Assembly (NCBI GenBank): GCA_017305715.1
Contig: JAFKKG010000012.1
Location: forward strand, 124,001-188,000
Length of the DNA stretch: 64,000 bases
DNA from: Hyphomicrobiales bacterium
GTDB taxonomy: Bacteria; Pseudomonadota; Alphaproteobacteria; Rhizobiales; Xanthobacteraceae
Direction: 5' to 3'
Each line of letters opens with the position of its first letter. Positions within the stretch are counted from its first letter, which is position 1. This document shows, in pieces, positions 1 to 9,463 of this stretch. The notes under the pieces are model-generated. The model made no database searches. It had not been told where the DNA came from and saw only the letters and a list, made by a program, of their open reading frames with translations. The position numbers and the translations under genes are program-made.

Positions 1-1050
1 GGCGGGCAGCGCAATTGGGACTACCGCTTTTGCTGGCTGCGCGATGCGACGTTTACGCTGCTGGCGCTGATGAACTCCGGCTATACCGAGGAAGCGCTGG
101 CGTGGCACAATTGGCTGCTGCGCGCGGTGGCGGGATCGCCCGACAACATGCAGATCATGTACGGCATCATGGGCCAGCGGCGGCTCCTGGAATGGGAGGC
201 CGGCTGGCTGCCCGGTTATGAAGGCGCGCAGCCGGTCCGGGTCGGCAACGCCGCGCATGCCCAGTTGCAGCTTGACGTCTATGGAGAATTGATCGATGCC
301 TTCCATCAGTGGCGAACGGCCAAGCTCGAACTCGACCAGGGAAGCTGGTCGCTGGAATGCACGGTGCTGGAGCATCTGGCCGAGCAATGGGACCAGCCGG
401 ATCACGGCATCTGGGAGCGCCGCGGCGACGGCAGGCACTATGTCTCGTCCAAGGTGATGACCTGGGTCGCCTTCGACCGCGGCATCAAGAGCGCCGAAAA
501 ATTCGGCTTCAAGGCCCCGCTCGCGAAGTGGCGGACCTTGCGCGATACCATCCACCGCGACGTCTGCGAAAAGGGTTTTGATCGCGAGTTGAATTCGTTC
601 GTGGAATCCTACGGCTCGAAACTGCTCGATGCCAGCATCCTGCTGCTGCCTGCGGTGGGCTTCCTCGCGCCGTCGGATCCCCGCGTGCAGGGAACGCTGG
701 CCGCGATCGAGAAGTACCTGATGCGCGATGGCTTTGTGCTGCGGCATGATCCGTGCGAGATCTCAAGCGAGCAGCAACCGGTCGAGGGGGCGTTCCTGGC
801 GTGCAGCCTCTGGCTGGCGGATGCCTATTGTCTGGCCGGAGAGTTCGGCAAGGCGCGGGTCTTGTTCGACCGTGTGGTCGGGATCGCCAACGATCTCGGC
901 CTGTTGGCCGAGGAATTCGACACCGAAGCAGGTCGCCAGACCGGCAATTTCCCGCAGGCGCTGACGCATATCGCGTTGATCAATACCGCCCACAACCTCA
1001 GCGCGGCCAAACGGGGGGCCGAGAAGCCGGCGATGCAGCGCTCCAAGTAG
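1..1050 (+). CDS. Glycoside hydrolase family 15 protein, C-terminal part (truncated by window edge)
   Basis: The frame is open from base 1 and encodes 349 residues up to a TAG stop; the start lies outside the window. The first visible residues (WDYRFCWLRD, then a tryptophan-rich MNSGYTEEALAWHNWLL stretch) match the (alpha/alpha)6 barrel of GH15 glucoamylase/trehalase-type enzymes. These cleave alpha-glucosidic bonds such as those of trehalose or maltodextrin by inversion. Further on, GIWERRG and a late TEAGRQTGNFPQALTHIALI stretch are also typical of the bacterial glucoamylase-like branch. The acidic residue in WLRDA belongs to the substrate pocket, and the late glutamate is a likely catalytic base. 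A GCAGGC/GCCTGC hairpin at 1102-1124 may end transcription. It converges on the pentose phosphate operon. Which alpha-glucoside is cleaved cannot be told. Confidence 0.85.
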   Translation, partial: GGQRNWDYRFCWLRDATFTLLALMNSGYTEEALAWHNWLLRAVAGSPDNMQIMYGIMGQRRLLEWEAGWLPGYEGAQPVRVGNAAHAQLQLDVYGELIDAFHQWRTAKLELDQGSWSLECTVLEHLAEQWDQPDHGIWERRGDGRHYVSSKVMTWVAFDRGIKSAEKFGFKAPLAKWRTLRDTIHRDVCEKGFDRELNSFVESYGSKLLDASILLLPAVGFLAPSDPRVQGTLAAIEKYLMRDGFVLRHDPCEISSEQQPVEGAFLACSLWLADAYCLAGEFGKARVLFDRVVGIANDLGLLAEEFDTEAGRQTGNFPQALTHIALINTAHNLSAAKRGAEKPAMQRSK

Positions 1051-1324
1051 CCGCGATATCGCGAATTGACGTCACGCGAGCCGGCAGTAGTCCATCAAGC
1101 TGCAGGCTGGGCTGGGGGGCCTGCCGCACCTTTGGACGAATACCGGCTCGCGCCTGCCGATTCACACCCGATGGAGGTCGGGAAATGGTGGGAATCGGCA
1201 ACCCCGAAACGGGGCGACCGGCGCAATAAAGCGGATATGCCGGCCGAAAGCTTTGACGGCGTCTGGATTTATCCTTGAGATGGCCTTGATATCGCGCCGC
1301 ACGTCGTCCACGACGAGCAGCCGG

Positions 1325-2128
1325 CTAGCCGAGCTTCAAGACCATTTCCATGGCGCGGGCAAAACCGTCGCGCTCGTTGGTTTCCGTGACATGGGTCGCG
1401 CGCTTCTTGACGTCGTCGGCGGCATTGCCCATGGCGAATGAGGTGCCGGCCCTGGCAAACATGGGCAGATCGTTCTGCATGTCGCCGATGGTGGCGACGG
1501 CGTCCAGCGAAACGCCAAGTCGCCCCGCGATGTTCGCGACGAAGGTCCCCTTGTCGTAGCCGGCCGGCGTGACATCGAGATAATAGGTCTGCGAGCGGAC
1601 GGCGGTGGCCTCTCTCCCCACCGCCTGCTGCATCGCCGCCTCGCAGCGCGCCAGCAGCGCCGCGTCGGAACTGGCGCCGACGATCTTGCAGGCCTCGGAC
1701 AGATGCGGGGTGAAATCCCCGATGATGGTCGGATCATGCTTGATCGCCCGTTTCTCGTGCGGAACGTATTCGCCGTCGGGATTGCGGGTATACCAGTGCT
1801 CATTGCTGAACAGCCAGATGTCGACGCCGAATTCATTGAGTACGTCGATGCTGCGCTGCGCCACGTCAGGCGCGATCAGATGCTGCTCGATCGGCTTCAA
1901 TTGCGCATCGAGGATCGAGCTTCCGTTGAAGGCGCCGATCGGCAGCGTGATATCAAGCGGTTCGATCAGAAAACCCATGCCGATGGTCGGGCGGCTGGAG
2001 ACGATGGTGAAGCCGATGCCTGCGGCGCGCAGGGCGCGGACGGCATTCTTTGCGTCATCGGTGAGTATCTTGTCCTTTGTCACCAGGGTGCCATCGACAT
2101 CGGAAACGACCAGCGCAATGCGGCTCAT
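1325..2128 (-). CDS. Cof-type HAD-IIB family hydrolase (sugar phosphatase-like)
   Basis: The product is 267 aa. It opens with the HAD motif I, SDVDGTLV, with the nucleophile Asp10 and acid/base Asp12. Motif II is in FTIVSSRP and motif IV is in TIGDMQNDLPMF near residue 215. The insert between motifs II and III is the C2B cap of the Cof/YbiV group, which dephosphorylates sugar phosphates and similar small molecules with Mg2+. It is the last gene of the pentose phosphate operon and its start overlaps the gluconokinase stop by 4 bases, so it is probably co-translated. The setting suggests a phosphorylated sugar or sugar acid of that pathway as substrate. That is inference, as the family is broad. 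Confidence 0.85.
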   Translation of the reverse strand: MSRIALVVSDVDGTLVTKDKILTDDAKNAVRALRAAGIGFTIVSSRPTIGMGFLIEPLDITLPIGAFNGSSILDAQLKPIEQHLIAPDVAQRSIDVLNEFGVDIWLFSNEHWYTRNPDGEYVPHEKRAIKHDPTIIGDFTPHLSEACKIVGASSDAALLARCEAAMQQAVGREATAVRSQTYYLDVTPAGYDKGTFVANIAGRLGVSLDAVATIGDMQNDLPMFARAGTSFAMGNAADDVKKRATHVTETNERDGFARAMEMVLKLG

Positions 2129-2646
2129 GTGGGTGCTTTCAATTGACGGACAATGTCGTCGACGATGGCCTCGACCGGCGCATCGATCGATACGCTGATC
2201 GGCCGCTCGTCCGCTTGCGGCGGCTGCAACGTTTTGAACTGGCTGGCGAGTAGCCCCGGCGGCATGAAATGCCCCTTGCGCGCGGCGAGGCGGCCCGCGA
2301 TCAGCTCTTGCGTACCGTTGAGAAAGACGATGCGGATGTCATCGCGGCCATGCACGAGGATATCGCGATAGGCGCGCTTCAATGCGGAACAGGCGACGAC
2401 GGCGCGTTGTCCCGCCGCCGACAGGCGGTCGATCTCGTCGGCGATCGCCTGCAGCCACGGCCAGCGGTCTTCATCCGTCAGCGGTTGCCCCGCGCTCATC
2501 TTGGCGACGTTGGCGGGCGGGTGATATTTGTCGCCGTCTTCAAAGCGCCAGCCCAGCCGGACGGCCAGTCTCCCGGCAATGGTGCTCTTGCCCGAGCCGG
2601 AGACGCCCATCACCACGAGTGCGCAAGGCGGTGTCGCATCAGCCAC
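2125..2646 (-). CDS. gntK: Gluconokinase
   Basis: This 173-aa protein phosphorylates gluconate to 6-phosphogluconate with ATP in the cytoplasm. A Walker A loop, GVSGSGKS, sits at residues 14-21 with Lys20. It is followed by the family stretch FEDGDKYHPPANVAKM and by PLTDEDRWPWL, which line the gluconate pocket in GntK/IdnK kinases. Length is normal for the family. It overlaps pgl upstream by 8 bases and the HAD gene downstream by 4 bases. Its place in the operon lets external gluconate enter at the substrate of Gnd and bypass Zwf and Pgl. Confidence 0.95.
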   Translation of the reverse strand: MADATPPCALVVMGVSGSGKSTIAGRLAVRLGWRFEDGDKYHPPANVAKMSAGQPLTDEDRWPWLQAIADEIDRLSAAGQRAVVACSALKRAYRDILVHGRDDIRIVFLNGTQELIAGRLAARKGHFMPPGLLASQFKTLQPPQADERPISVSIDAPVEAIVDDIVRQLKAPT

Positions 2647-3391
2647 GAAAACCCTCCGGCAGCGCCGCCTGATCCACCAGCCATATCGTTTCGCCGGTGG
2701 ATCGCGCGCGGTTCGCCGGCAGGTTCTCGCCTGAAAACACCCGCGTCAAGATCGCGCGCTTGTCGGCACCTGCGACCTCGAACAGCATTTCGCGGCAGGA
2801 GGCTAGCGTTGGCAGCGTGAGGGAGATGCGGGGCACGAACGGCTCGACATTCGCCTTGGGAACGCCGACGACCCAGCGCCTGACCTCGTCGAGCGTGGGG
2901 TAACCCGGAAACAGCGACGCGGTGTGGCCGTCGGGACCGACGCCCATCAGCACCAGATCGAACAGCGGCCGGGCAGGGTCCAGTTCATCCGCGCCATAGA
3001 AGGATTTGAGCCCGGCCTCATAGACCGCGGCGCCGCGATCGGGATCGGCCGGGTCGGCGGTACTGGTCGGGATGGGATGAATGTTGGACGCCGGCGCGAG
3101 TTGATCCAGAAAGACTTTTCGCGCGGCGCCCATATTGTTGAGCGGATCGTCCGCGGGCACGAAGCGTTCGTCGCCGATGAACCAGTGCACCCGCTGCCAC
3201 GGAATTTTGCCGCGCCAGGTTTCGCCGGCCAGCAGTTGATAGAGTTGTCTCGGGCTCGATCCGCCAGTCAGGCAGATCGCGACGCGGCCGGGATTCTCCG
3301 ATATCCGGGCGACGATGCGCTCGGCGGCGGTGCGGGCCATCGCGGCCGGATCGGCAACTGTAATCACATGGCGATGGTCACGCGCGGCCAT
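2639..3391 (-). CDS. pgl: 6-phosphogluconolactonase
   Basis: The 250-aa product hydrolyses 6-phosphogluconolactone to 6-phosphogluconate, the second step of the oxidative pentose phosphate pathway. It has the DevB/Pgl fold signature: an N-terminal CLTGGSSPRQLYQLL that binds phosphate, then VHWFIGDERFVPADDPLNN and a central LVLMGVGPDGHTASLFPG with the catalytic-site histidine. It lies 2 bases after zwf and overlaps gntK by 8 bases, so translation is coupled along the operon. Length and motifs are complete and nothing is odd. Confidence 0.95.
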   Translation of the reverse strand: MAARDHRHVITVADPAAMARTAAERIVARISENPGRVAICLTGGSSPRQLYQLLAGETWRGKIPWQRVHWFIGDERFVPADDPLNNMGAARKVFLDQLAPASNIHPIPTSTADPADPDRGAAVYEAGLKSFYGADELDPARPLFDLVLMGVGPDGHTASLFPGYPTLDEVRRWVVGVPKANVEPFVPRISLTLPTLASCREMLFEVAGADKRAILTRVFSGENLPANRARSTGETIWLVDQAALPEGFRG

Positions 3392-3393
3392 CG

Positions 3394-4905
3394 CTAGCTG
3401 AGCTTCCGCCAGCTTCGGCCGTCGCGCTCCAGCAAATCATTGGCCTCCTCGGGGCCTTCGCTACCGGGTTCGTAGATCTTCAGGCCCTTGCCGCCGGCGT
3501 TCTTCCAGGCGTCGAGGAATGGTTGCACCGCGCGCCAGCCGGCCTCGACGCTGTCGGCGCGCTGAAACAGGATGTTGTCGCCGATCATGCAGTCGTAGAT
3601 CAGGGTCTCGTAACCGGTCGATGGCTCGGCCTTGAAGTAATCCTTGTAGCGGAACTTCATCTCGACGCCGTCGATATTGATAGTCGGCCCTGGCACTTTG
3701 GTGTTGAACTGCAGTGCGATGCCTTCGGTCGGTTCGGTCGAGATGATCAGGTAGTTCTGCGACAGCCGGTCCACCGGTGTGTCGCGGAACATCGCGAACG
3801 GCGCCTGCTTGAACTTGATCGCAATCTCGGTGCGCTTGACGCCGAGTGCCTTGCCGGTGCGCAAATAAAAGGGCACGCCAGCCCAGCGCCAATTGTCGAT
3901 GGTCAGCTTCAGCGCGGCATAGGTCTCGGTGGTGCTGGCAGGCTTGACGTCCGCGGTCCTGCGATAATCCTCGATCTCGGTGTCACCGACCATGCCGGCG
4001 CGGTATTGCCCGCGCACCGAATTGTGCAGCGCCTCGGCCTCGCTCTGGGTCTGGATCGCGGCCAGCACGTCCGCCTTTTCCGAGCGCACCGAATGCGCGT
4101 CGAATTTCGACGGCGGCTCCATCGCCACCAGCGACAGCAACTGGAACAGATGGTTCGGCACCATGTCGCGCAGTGCACCGGTGGCGTCGTAAAAACTGCC
4201 GCGATGGCCGACGCCGAGTTTCTCGTCGACCGTGATCTGGATGTGGTCGATATGGTTGCGGTTCCAGATCGGCTCGAACATGCCGTTGGCGAAGCGCAGC
4301 ACCAGGATGTTCTGGACGGTTTCCTTGCCGAGATAATGATCGATCCGGTAGATCTGATGCTCGTCGACCAGCTTCAGCAACTCGCTGTTCAGCGCCTGGG
4401 CCGAAGCCAGATCGGTGCCGAACGGCTTCTCGACCACCAGCCGCCGCCAGACGCCGTTTTCTGCCAGCATGCCGGTGCGACCGAGTTCGCGGCTGATCGG
4501 CAGGAACGCGTTCGGCGGCGTCGCCAGATAGAACAGGCGATTGCCCTGGGTGCTGCGCGCGGCTTCCAGCTTGTCGAGTTGCGTGCTCATGGCGGCGAAC
4601 GAGGCCGGATCCTTCGGATCGGCCTCGATGCAGGTGACGCATGAAAGCAGGCGGGTGGCGATCGCCTCGTCGACCTGACGCGTGGCGAATTGATGCAGGC
4701 CCTTGGTCAGGCTGTCGCGAAGCTGCTCGCTCGTCATGCCCTTGCGGGCGATCCCGACGACGCAGAATTTTTCCGGCAACAGATCGGCCGCCGCCAGATT
4801 GTAGAGCGCGGGGATCACCAGCCGATGCGCGAGGTCGCCGGTGACGCCGAAGATGACGAAGGAGCAGGGATCGGGCTTCTTCTGTGCCAGTTTACCGACC
4901 GCCAT
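3394..4905 (-). CDS. zwf: Glucose-6-phosphate 1-dehydrogenase
   Basis: The product is 503 aa and oxidises glucose 6-phosphate to the 6-phosphogluconolactone, giving NADPH. The Rossmann loop is GVTGDLAHR (residues 20-28), where most family members have GASGDLAKR. The active-site signature RIDHYLGKE is at about 187-195, with the catalytic His of the following region conserved. The frame stays open 40 codons further upstream, but those codons read as an arginine-rich run and lie inside gnd. The ATG at 4905 starts 4 bases after the gnd stop and places the Rossmann loop at the usual distance from the N terminus. Confidence 0.96.
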   Translation of the reverse strand: MAVGKLAQKKPDPCSFVIFGVTGDLAHRLVIPALYNLAAADLLPEKFCVVGIARKGMTSEQLRDSLTKGLHQFATRQVDEAIATRLLSCVTCIEADPKDPASFAAMSTQLDKLEAARSTQGNRLFYLATPPNAFLPISRELGRTGMLAENGVWRRLVVEKPFGTDLASAQALNSELLKLVDEHQIYRIDHYLGKETVQNILVLRFANGMFEPIWNRNHIDHIQITVDEKLGVGHRGSFYDATGALRDMVPNHLFQLLSLVAMEPPSKFDAHSVRSEKADVLAAIQTQSEAEALHNSVRGQYRAGMVGDTEIEDYRRTADVKPASTTETYAALKLTIDNWRWAGVPFYLRTGKALGVKRTEIAIKFKQAPFAMFRDTPVDRLSQNYLIISTEPTEGIALQFNTKVPGPTINIDGVEMKFRYKDYFKAEPSTGYETLIYDCMIGDNILFQRADSVEAGWRAVQPFLDAWKNAGGKGLKIYEPGSEGPEEANDLLERDGRSWRKLS

Positions 4906-4909
4906 GGCG

Positions 4910-5905
4910 TTACGCCTTCGAGCCCGGCTTCTTCGGCGGCTCCTTGTGGCCGCCGAACCCGGCGCGCATCGCCGAAAGAATCTTTTCGGCGAACGTATGG
5001 TCCTTGCGCGAGCGGAAGCGGGCATAGAGTGCCGCCGTCAGCACCTCGGCCGGCACCGCCTCGTCGATCGCGGCATTGACGGTCCAGCGGCCTTCGCCGG
5101 AATCCTCGACGAAGCCGGAATAATTATCCAGCGTCTGGTTTTCGGCGAGCGCGGAGGCCGTGAGGTCGAGCAGCCAGGAAGGGATCACGCTGCCGCGCCG
5201 CCACACTTCGGCGATGTCGGCGATATCGAGATCGAAACGATGTTCGGCCGGGAGCGCCTCGATATTGGCGTTCCTGAGGATGTCAAAACCCTCGGCATAG
5301 GCCTGCATCAAGCCATACTCGATGCCGTTATGGATCATCTTGACGAAATGCCCGGCGCCGCTGGGGCCGGCATGGATATAGCCCTGCTCGATGCGCGGGT
5401 CGCGTCCGTCGCGGCCGCCGGTGCGCGGAATGTCGCCGATCCCAGGCGCCAGCGTCTTGAAGATCGGGTCGAGCCGGTCGACCACGGCCTTGTCGCCGCC
5501 GATCATCATGCAATAGCCGCGCTCGATGCCCCAGACGCCGCCGCTGGTGCCGACGTCGAGGTAATGCAGCCCGCGCTCCCTGAGCGCCTTGCCGCGCCGG
5601 ACGTCGTCCTGCCAGAATGTGTTGCCGCCGTCGATGATGACGTCGCCGGGCTCCATCAGTTTTGCCAGCGCGTCGATGGTGGCCTCGGTGATCTTGCCGG
5701 CCGGCAGCATCACCCAGGCGGTGCGCGGCTTTTCCAGTTTCGCCACGAAAGCTTCCAGCGTGTCGGCGCCGGCGGCGTTCTCCGCGGCCAGTGCCGCAAC
5801 CGCCTTCGGGTCCTTGTCGTAGACCACGGCGGTATGGCCATCATTCATCAGCCGCCGCACGATATTGCCGCCCATCCGGCCGAGGCCGATCATGCCAAGC
5901 TGCAT
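4910..5905 (-). CDS. gnd: 6-phosphogluconate dehydrogenase, decarboxylating (short YqeC/NAD-type form)
   Basis: The product is 331 aa, much shorter than the roughly 470-aa enteric Gnd, and belongs to the short form found in many soil bacteria, which often prefers NAD. It converts 6-phosphogluconate to ribulose 5-phosphate and CO2. The dinucleotide loop is GLGRMGGN (residues 7-14). [15 protein letters not shown] and the [19 protein letters not shown] region follow, and the substrate site [18 protein letters not shown] is complete. The C terminus ends in a basic [11 protein letters not shown] tail. It lies 12 bases after the transaldolase-PGI fusion and 4 bases before zwf. Cofactor preference is inferred from length only. 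Confidence 0.94.
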   Translation of the reverse strand: MQLGMIGLGRMGGNIVRRLMNDGHTAVVYDKDPKAVAALAAENAAGADTLEAFVAKLEKPRTAWVMLPAGKITEATIDALAKLMEPGDVIIDGGNTFWQDDVRRGKALRERGLHYLDVGTSGGVWGIERGYCMMIGGDKAVVDRLDPIFKTLAPGIGDIPRTGGRDGRDPRIEQGYIHAGPSGAGHFVKMIHNGIEYGLMQAYAEGFDILRNANIEALPAEHRFDLDIADIAEVWRRGSVIPSWLLDLTASALAENQTLDNYSGFVEDSGEGRWTVNAAIDEAVPAEVLTAALYARFRSRKDHTFAEKILSAMRAGFGGHKEPPKKPGSKA

Positions 5906-5917
5906 GTGTTGATTTCC

Positions 5918-8764
5918 CTAAGCGAGAGCTTCCGATATTGCGGCATCGAGGGCAGCGAGCCCTCGTCCAAGGTCGCCTTTGAGATGGACGCGGAGCGCCC
6001 GCCGACCGCGCTCGGTGAGCACGTCGAAATCGCCGCGCGCCTGCGCCGCCTTGATGATGCCGAAACTCGCCTTCTGGCCGGGTATCGGCAAATCCTTGGC
6101 GTCGTCAGCGGTGATCTGCAGGAATACGCCACTGTCGGGGCCACCCTTATAGGCCTGGCCGGTCGAATGCAGGAAGCGCGGTCCGAATTCGGCGCAAGTG
6201 GCAAGGTGATTGGCGTCGCGGACCGCCAGCCGCATCTTCTGCAGCGAGCCGATGGAGCCGGGATCGCGCGCGATATAGGCGAGCAGGGCGACATAGTCGC
6301 CGCTGCCGGACCGCGACAATTGCGCCTTGATCCAGGAGCCGAGCGTGCCGTTGGCGCCGGCCTTGCGCAATTCGGCCGCGTTATGCTCGTCGGTGAAGAG
6401 ATCGGCCTCATCGGTGGTAATGACAGGCTGCTCGGCCGGCAGTTTGCCGGTCTTTTCGAACGCGGCCGTCAGTTCGCGGGTCTTGATCTTGGCGGCCTCG
6501 ACGTCAGGCTGGTTGAACGGGTTGATGCCGAGGATGGCACCGGCCACGGCGGTTGCCATTTCGAAGCGGAAGAATTCCTGGCCGAGATGCTCGATCGATT
6601 TCATCACGATGCGAGCCACGGGATGCCCGGCCGCCTCCAGCGCGGCAAGCCGGTCATCGTGTGAGGCGTCGTCCTCGTCCTCGGTGCGGATGTCGATGAA
6701 GAAACGGTCGTTGCCGTAAAGCGAGGGATCGCCGAGCGGTTCGCCGTCGATCGGAATCAGGCCCTTGCCGTCCTTGCCGGTCGACTCCGCGATCAACTGT
6801 TCGGCCCAGGCGCCGAAATCGGCGATCTTCTTCGACGAGGAGATCGTCACCTTGTCGCGGCCTTCGAGCCCGGCGAGGCCGAGCGCCAGCCCGAGCTGCA
6901 CGCCGGGATTTTCGTGTGGCGGCACGTCGGCGCCGCAGGAGCGCACCATCGCGAGCGCATGCTTGATCAGGCTCTTGACATCGATGCCGGCGGCAGCCGC
7001 CGGCACCAGCCCGAACGGCGACAGCACCGAGTAGCGTCCGCCGATCGTGGGATCGCCGTAGAAGATGCGCGCAAAGCCCTGCCTGGTCGCGACCTTCTGC
7101 AGCGATGAGCCGGGATCGGTCACCGCGATGAAGCGATGGCCGGCCTTGTCGGCGCCGATGGTCTTGGAAACGCGATCGAAGAAATAATCCTTCATCACAT
7201 TCGGCTCGGTGGTGCCGCCGGACTTGCTGGAGACAATAAAGAGAGTCTTGGCCAGATCGACCTTCTTCTCCATCGCGCGCACCTGCGCCGGGTCGGTGGA
7301 ATCGAGCACATGCAGTTTCGGGAAGCCGGATTTCTTCGGGAAGGTCTGCGCCAGCACTTCCGGACCGAGGCTCGATCCGCCCATGCCGAGCACCACGGCG
7401 TCCGAAAAGCCTTGTCCCTTCACGCGCCTTGAAAAATCCTCGTAATCGCCGACGTCAGCGGCGACCGGGCTGGTCAGCCAGCCCAGCCATTTATTCTCGT
7501 CGTCATTGCTCCAGACCGATTTGTCCTTGTGCCAGAGCCGCCGGATCCTGGCCGAGGCGCGCCAGTCCTCGGTGCTCTTCTCGACCGCCTTCTTGAGGCC
7601 GTCGCCGAGCCCTAGGTGCTGCTGGTCGATGCCGTTGCCGAGCGAAGCTGCGCGCTTGTGCGCGACCGCGCCATAGAGCTTGTCGGCGGCGTCAGCGAAC
7701 TGCTTGACGCCGTCCTTGACAAGGTCAGTCGTGATCGCGTCGAGCGAGATGCCGGACCTCTCCAGCTCTTCCAGCACGTGCCGCGCATCCTCGATATTTT
7801 CCTCGAGGCTGTTCCGCGGGGTGCCGTGGTCGCGGAACGCATCCAGCGTCGCCGGCGGCACGGTGTTGACGGTGTCGGGGCCGATCAGCTCCTCGACATA
7901 GAGCACGTCGCTATAGTCCTTGTTCTTGGTGCCGGTCGAGGCCCACAGCAGCCGCTGCGGCTTTGCGCCTTTTGCCTTCAGCTTGTCCCAGCGCGCGCCG
8001 GAGAACAGGCGCTTGTAGTCCTGATAGGCCAGCTTGGCGTTGGCGATCGCGACCTTGCCCTTCAGCGCGCTCAGCCGTTCCTTTTCGCTGGGGTCATTTG
8101 CCCTTGCGATCTTCTCATCGAGTTGCTTGTCGACGGCGCTGTCGATCCGGCTGACGAAGAAGCTTGCGACGCTGGCGACATGCGAGGGATTGCCGCCACC
8201 GGCGACGTATTTTTCCAATCCGTCGAGATAGGCTTCCGCGACCTGGCGATAGACCTTTTGCGAGAACAATAGCGTGATGTTGATGCTGATGCCTTCGCCG
8301 ATCAGATGTTCGATCGCGGGCAGGCCTTCCGGCGTTGCCGGCACCTTCACCATCAAATTCTTGCGCTTGACGTTCTTCCACAGCCGCTCGGCCTCGACGA
8401 TGGTGCCTTTGGTGTCCATCGCCAGATAGGGCGACACTTCGAGGCTGACGAAACCGTCTTCGCCCTTCAACCGGTCGTAGACCGGCCGCAACACGTCGGC
8501 GGCGTTCTGGATGTCTTCGATGGCGACATGTTCGAACAGGTCGGCGACCGGGCGATCGCCCTTTTTCAGTGCCTGGCCGATCGCGCCGTCATATTCGTCC
8601 GAACTGCCGATGGCCTTCTCGAAGATCGCGGGGTTCGACGTCACGCCTTTGACGCCGTCGGTGTCGATCAGATTCTTCAGGTCGCCTTTGGCGACGAAGC
8701 CGCGGGCGAGGAAATCCAGCCAAACGGCCTGACCATGGTTTTCGAGTGCTTTGACGGGATTCAT
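5918..8764 (-). CDS. tal-pgi: Bifunctional transaldolase / glucose-6-phosphate isomerase fusion
   Basis: At 948 aa this is two enzymes in one chain. Residues 1 to about 375 are a transaldolase: TDGVKGVTSNPAIFEKAI lies near the N terminus, and NLMVKVPATPEGL contains the Schiff-base lysine at about residue 140. From about residue 380 a phosphoglucose isomerase follows, with MGGSSLGPEVL, the GGRYSVLSPFG signature and GPRFLHSTGQAYKGG. Both halves have their catalytic motifs, so both activities are expected. Together they feed fructose 6-phosphate from the non-oxidative branch back to glucose 6-phosphate for Zwf. It is the first gene of a six-gene operon. The SD before the ATG is weak. Confidence 0.95.
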   Translation of the reverse strand: MNPVKALENHGQAVWLDFLARGFVAKGDLKNLIDTDGVKGVTSNPAIFEKAIGSSDEYDGAIGQALKKGDRPVADLFEHVAIEDIQNAADVLRPVYDRLKGEDGFVSLEVSPYLAMDTKGTIVEAERLWKNVKRKNLMVKVPATPEGLPAIEHLIGEGISINITLLFSQKVYRQVAEAYLDGLEKYVAGGGNPSHVASVASFFVSRIDSAVDKQLDEKIARANDPSEKERLSALKGKVAIANAKLAYQDYKRLFSGARWDKLKAKGAKPQRLLWASTGTKNKDYSDVLYVEELIGPDTVNTVPPATLDAFRDHGTPRNSLEENIEDARHVLEELERSGISLDAITTDLVKDGVKQFADAADKLYGAVAHKRAASLGNGIDQQHLGLGDGLKKAVEKSTEDWRASARIRRLWHKDKSVWSNDDENKWLGWLTSPVAADVGDYEDFSRRVKGQGFSDAVVLGMGGSSLGPEVLAQTFPKKSGFPKLHVLDSTDPAQVRAMEKKVDLAKTLFIVSSKSGGTTEPNVMKDYFFDRVSKTIGADKAGHRFIAVTDPGSSLQKVATRQGFARIFYGDPTIGGRYSVLSPFGLVPAAAAGIDVKSLIKHALAMVRSCGADVPPHENPGVQLGLALGLAGLEGRDKVTISSSKKIADFGAWAEQLIAESTGKDGKGLIPIDGEPLGDPSLYGNDRFFIDIRTEDEDDASHDDRLAALEAAGHPVARIVMKSIEHLGQEFFRFEMATAVAGAILGINPFNQPDVEAAKIKTRELTAAFEKTGKLPAEQPVITTDEADLFTDEHNAAELRKAGANGTLGSWIKAQLSRSGSGDYVALLAYIARDPGSIGSLQKMRLAVRDANHLATCAEFGPRFLHSTGQAYKGGPDSGVFLQITADDAKDLPIPGQKASFGIIKAAQARGDFDVLTERGRRALRVHLKGDLGRGLAALDAAISEALA

Positions 8765-8992
8765 GATGCCTGTTCTGTCCGCTCGTCGGTTTTCGGGTTC
8801 CCCGGCAGCTTTCGGGTGCGAGGCGGGAATGTCAACAAATGGTTGGAATAGCTGCCGGTCGGAATGGGTGTATCGGATAGGATAACGTCGCCTGCGTCAG
8901 TTCGATCCCCGGAATGAGCGCCCAGGGAGTTGGCGGAATCCAGCACAATATTGTGACGAGAAGGCGGACCCGGTCAGAATCGCAAGCTCCGA

Positions 8993-9442
8993 TCAGGGGC
9001 GCAAATAGAGATAGCCCTGCGATTGCAATTCGGCGATGCGCACCACGCCACCCTGGTCGGCGGCAACAAAGCCCGGCAGCAGATCGGCAATCCCGACTTT
9101 CTGGGATTTCATGGTGTTGCCGCAGGCGGCAAGTTCGACCCCGGCCCTGGCATACTGGCCGATATGTCTGGTCAGATCGGGGTTGGCCGATGATGCGTGG
9201 AACGCCCGCAGCGCCTGGCCATGAACCACCAGCGCGATGGTGACATTGTCGGGACCGCCCACCCCATCGAGATGGTTCTGGATGTTACCGACGACGAAGC
9301 TGACCTTGTCGAGGTCGGTCAGGTGATAGACCACCTTCAGTTTTTTCGTCGCGGGTGCCTCGGTCGCCGCGCCGGCGCGGGAGGCCGCGAAGGCGGCGCC
9401 CAAGGCTGAGGCCGCGGCCCACAAGATGCTGCGTCGGTGCAT
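8993..9442 (-). CDS. Exported DsrE/DsrF-like family protein
   Basis: This 149-aa protein has an N-terminal signal (MHRRSILWAAASALGAAF, cleavage likely after SRAGA), so the mature part works in the periplasm. The mature part has the DsrE-like alpha/beta fold: KLKVVYHLTDLDKVSFVVGN, then VTIALVVHGQALRAF, then GVELAACGNTM with a single cysteine at residue 107 in the place used by sulfur-carrier members. Whether it carries sulfur is not known. It lies 21 bases after the hypothetical gene at 9464-10108 on the same strand and is probably in one transcript with it. Confidence 0.8.
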   Translation of the reverse strand: MHRRSILWAAASALGAAFAASRAGAATEAPATKKLKVVYHLTDLDKVSFVVGNIQNHLDGVGGPDNVTIALVVHGQALRAFHASSANPDLTRHIGQYARAGVELAACGNTMKSQKVGIADLLPGFVAADQGGVVRIAELQSQGYLYLRP

Positions 9443-9463
9443 GGCGTCCTCCAGATGGCTGCG

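Noticed and set aside
4906-5025. N-terminal extension of zwf
   Set aside because: The 40 extra residues are arginine-rich and lie inside gnd; the ATG at 4905 fits the family.
4841-6664. Long plus-strand frame opposite gnd and the tal-pgi gene
   Set aside because: The minus strand has clear enzymes with catalytic motifs here; the frame is a shadow kept open by high GC.
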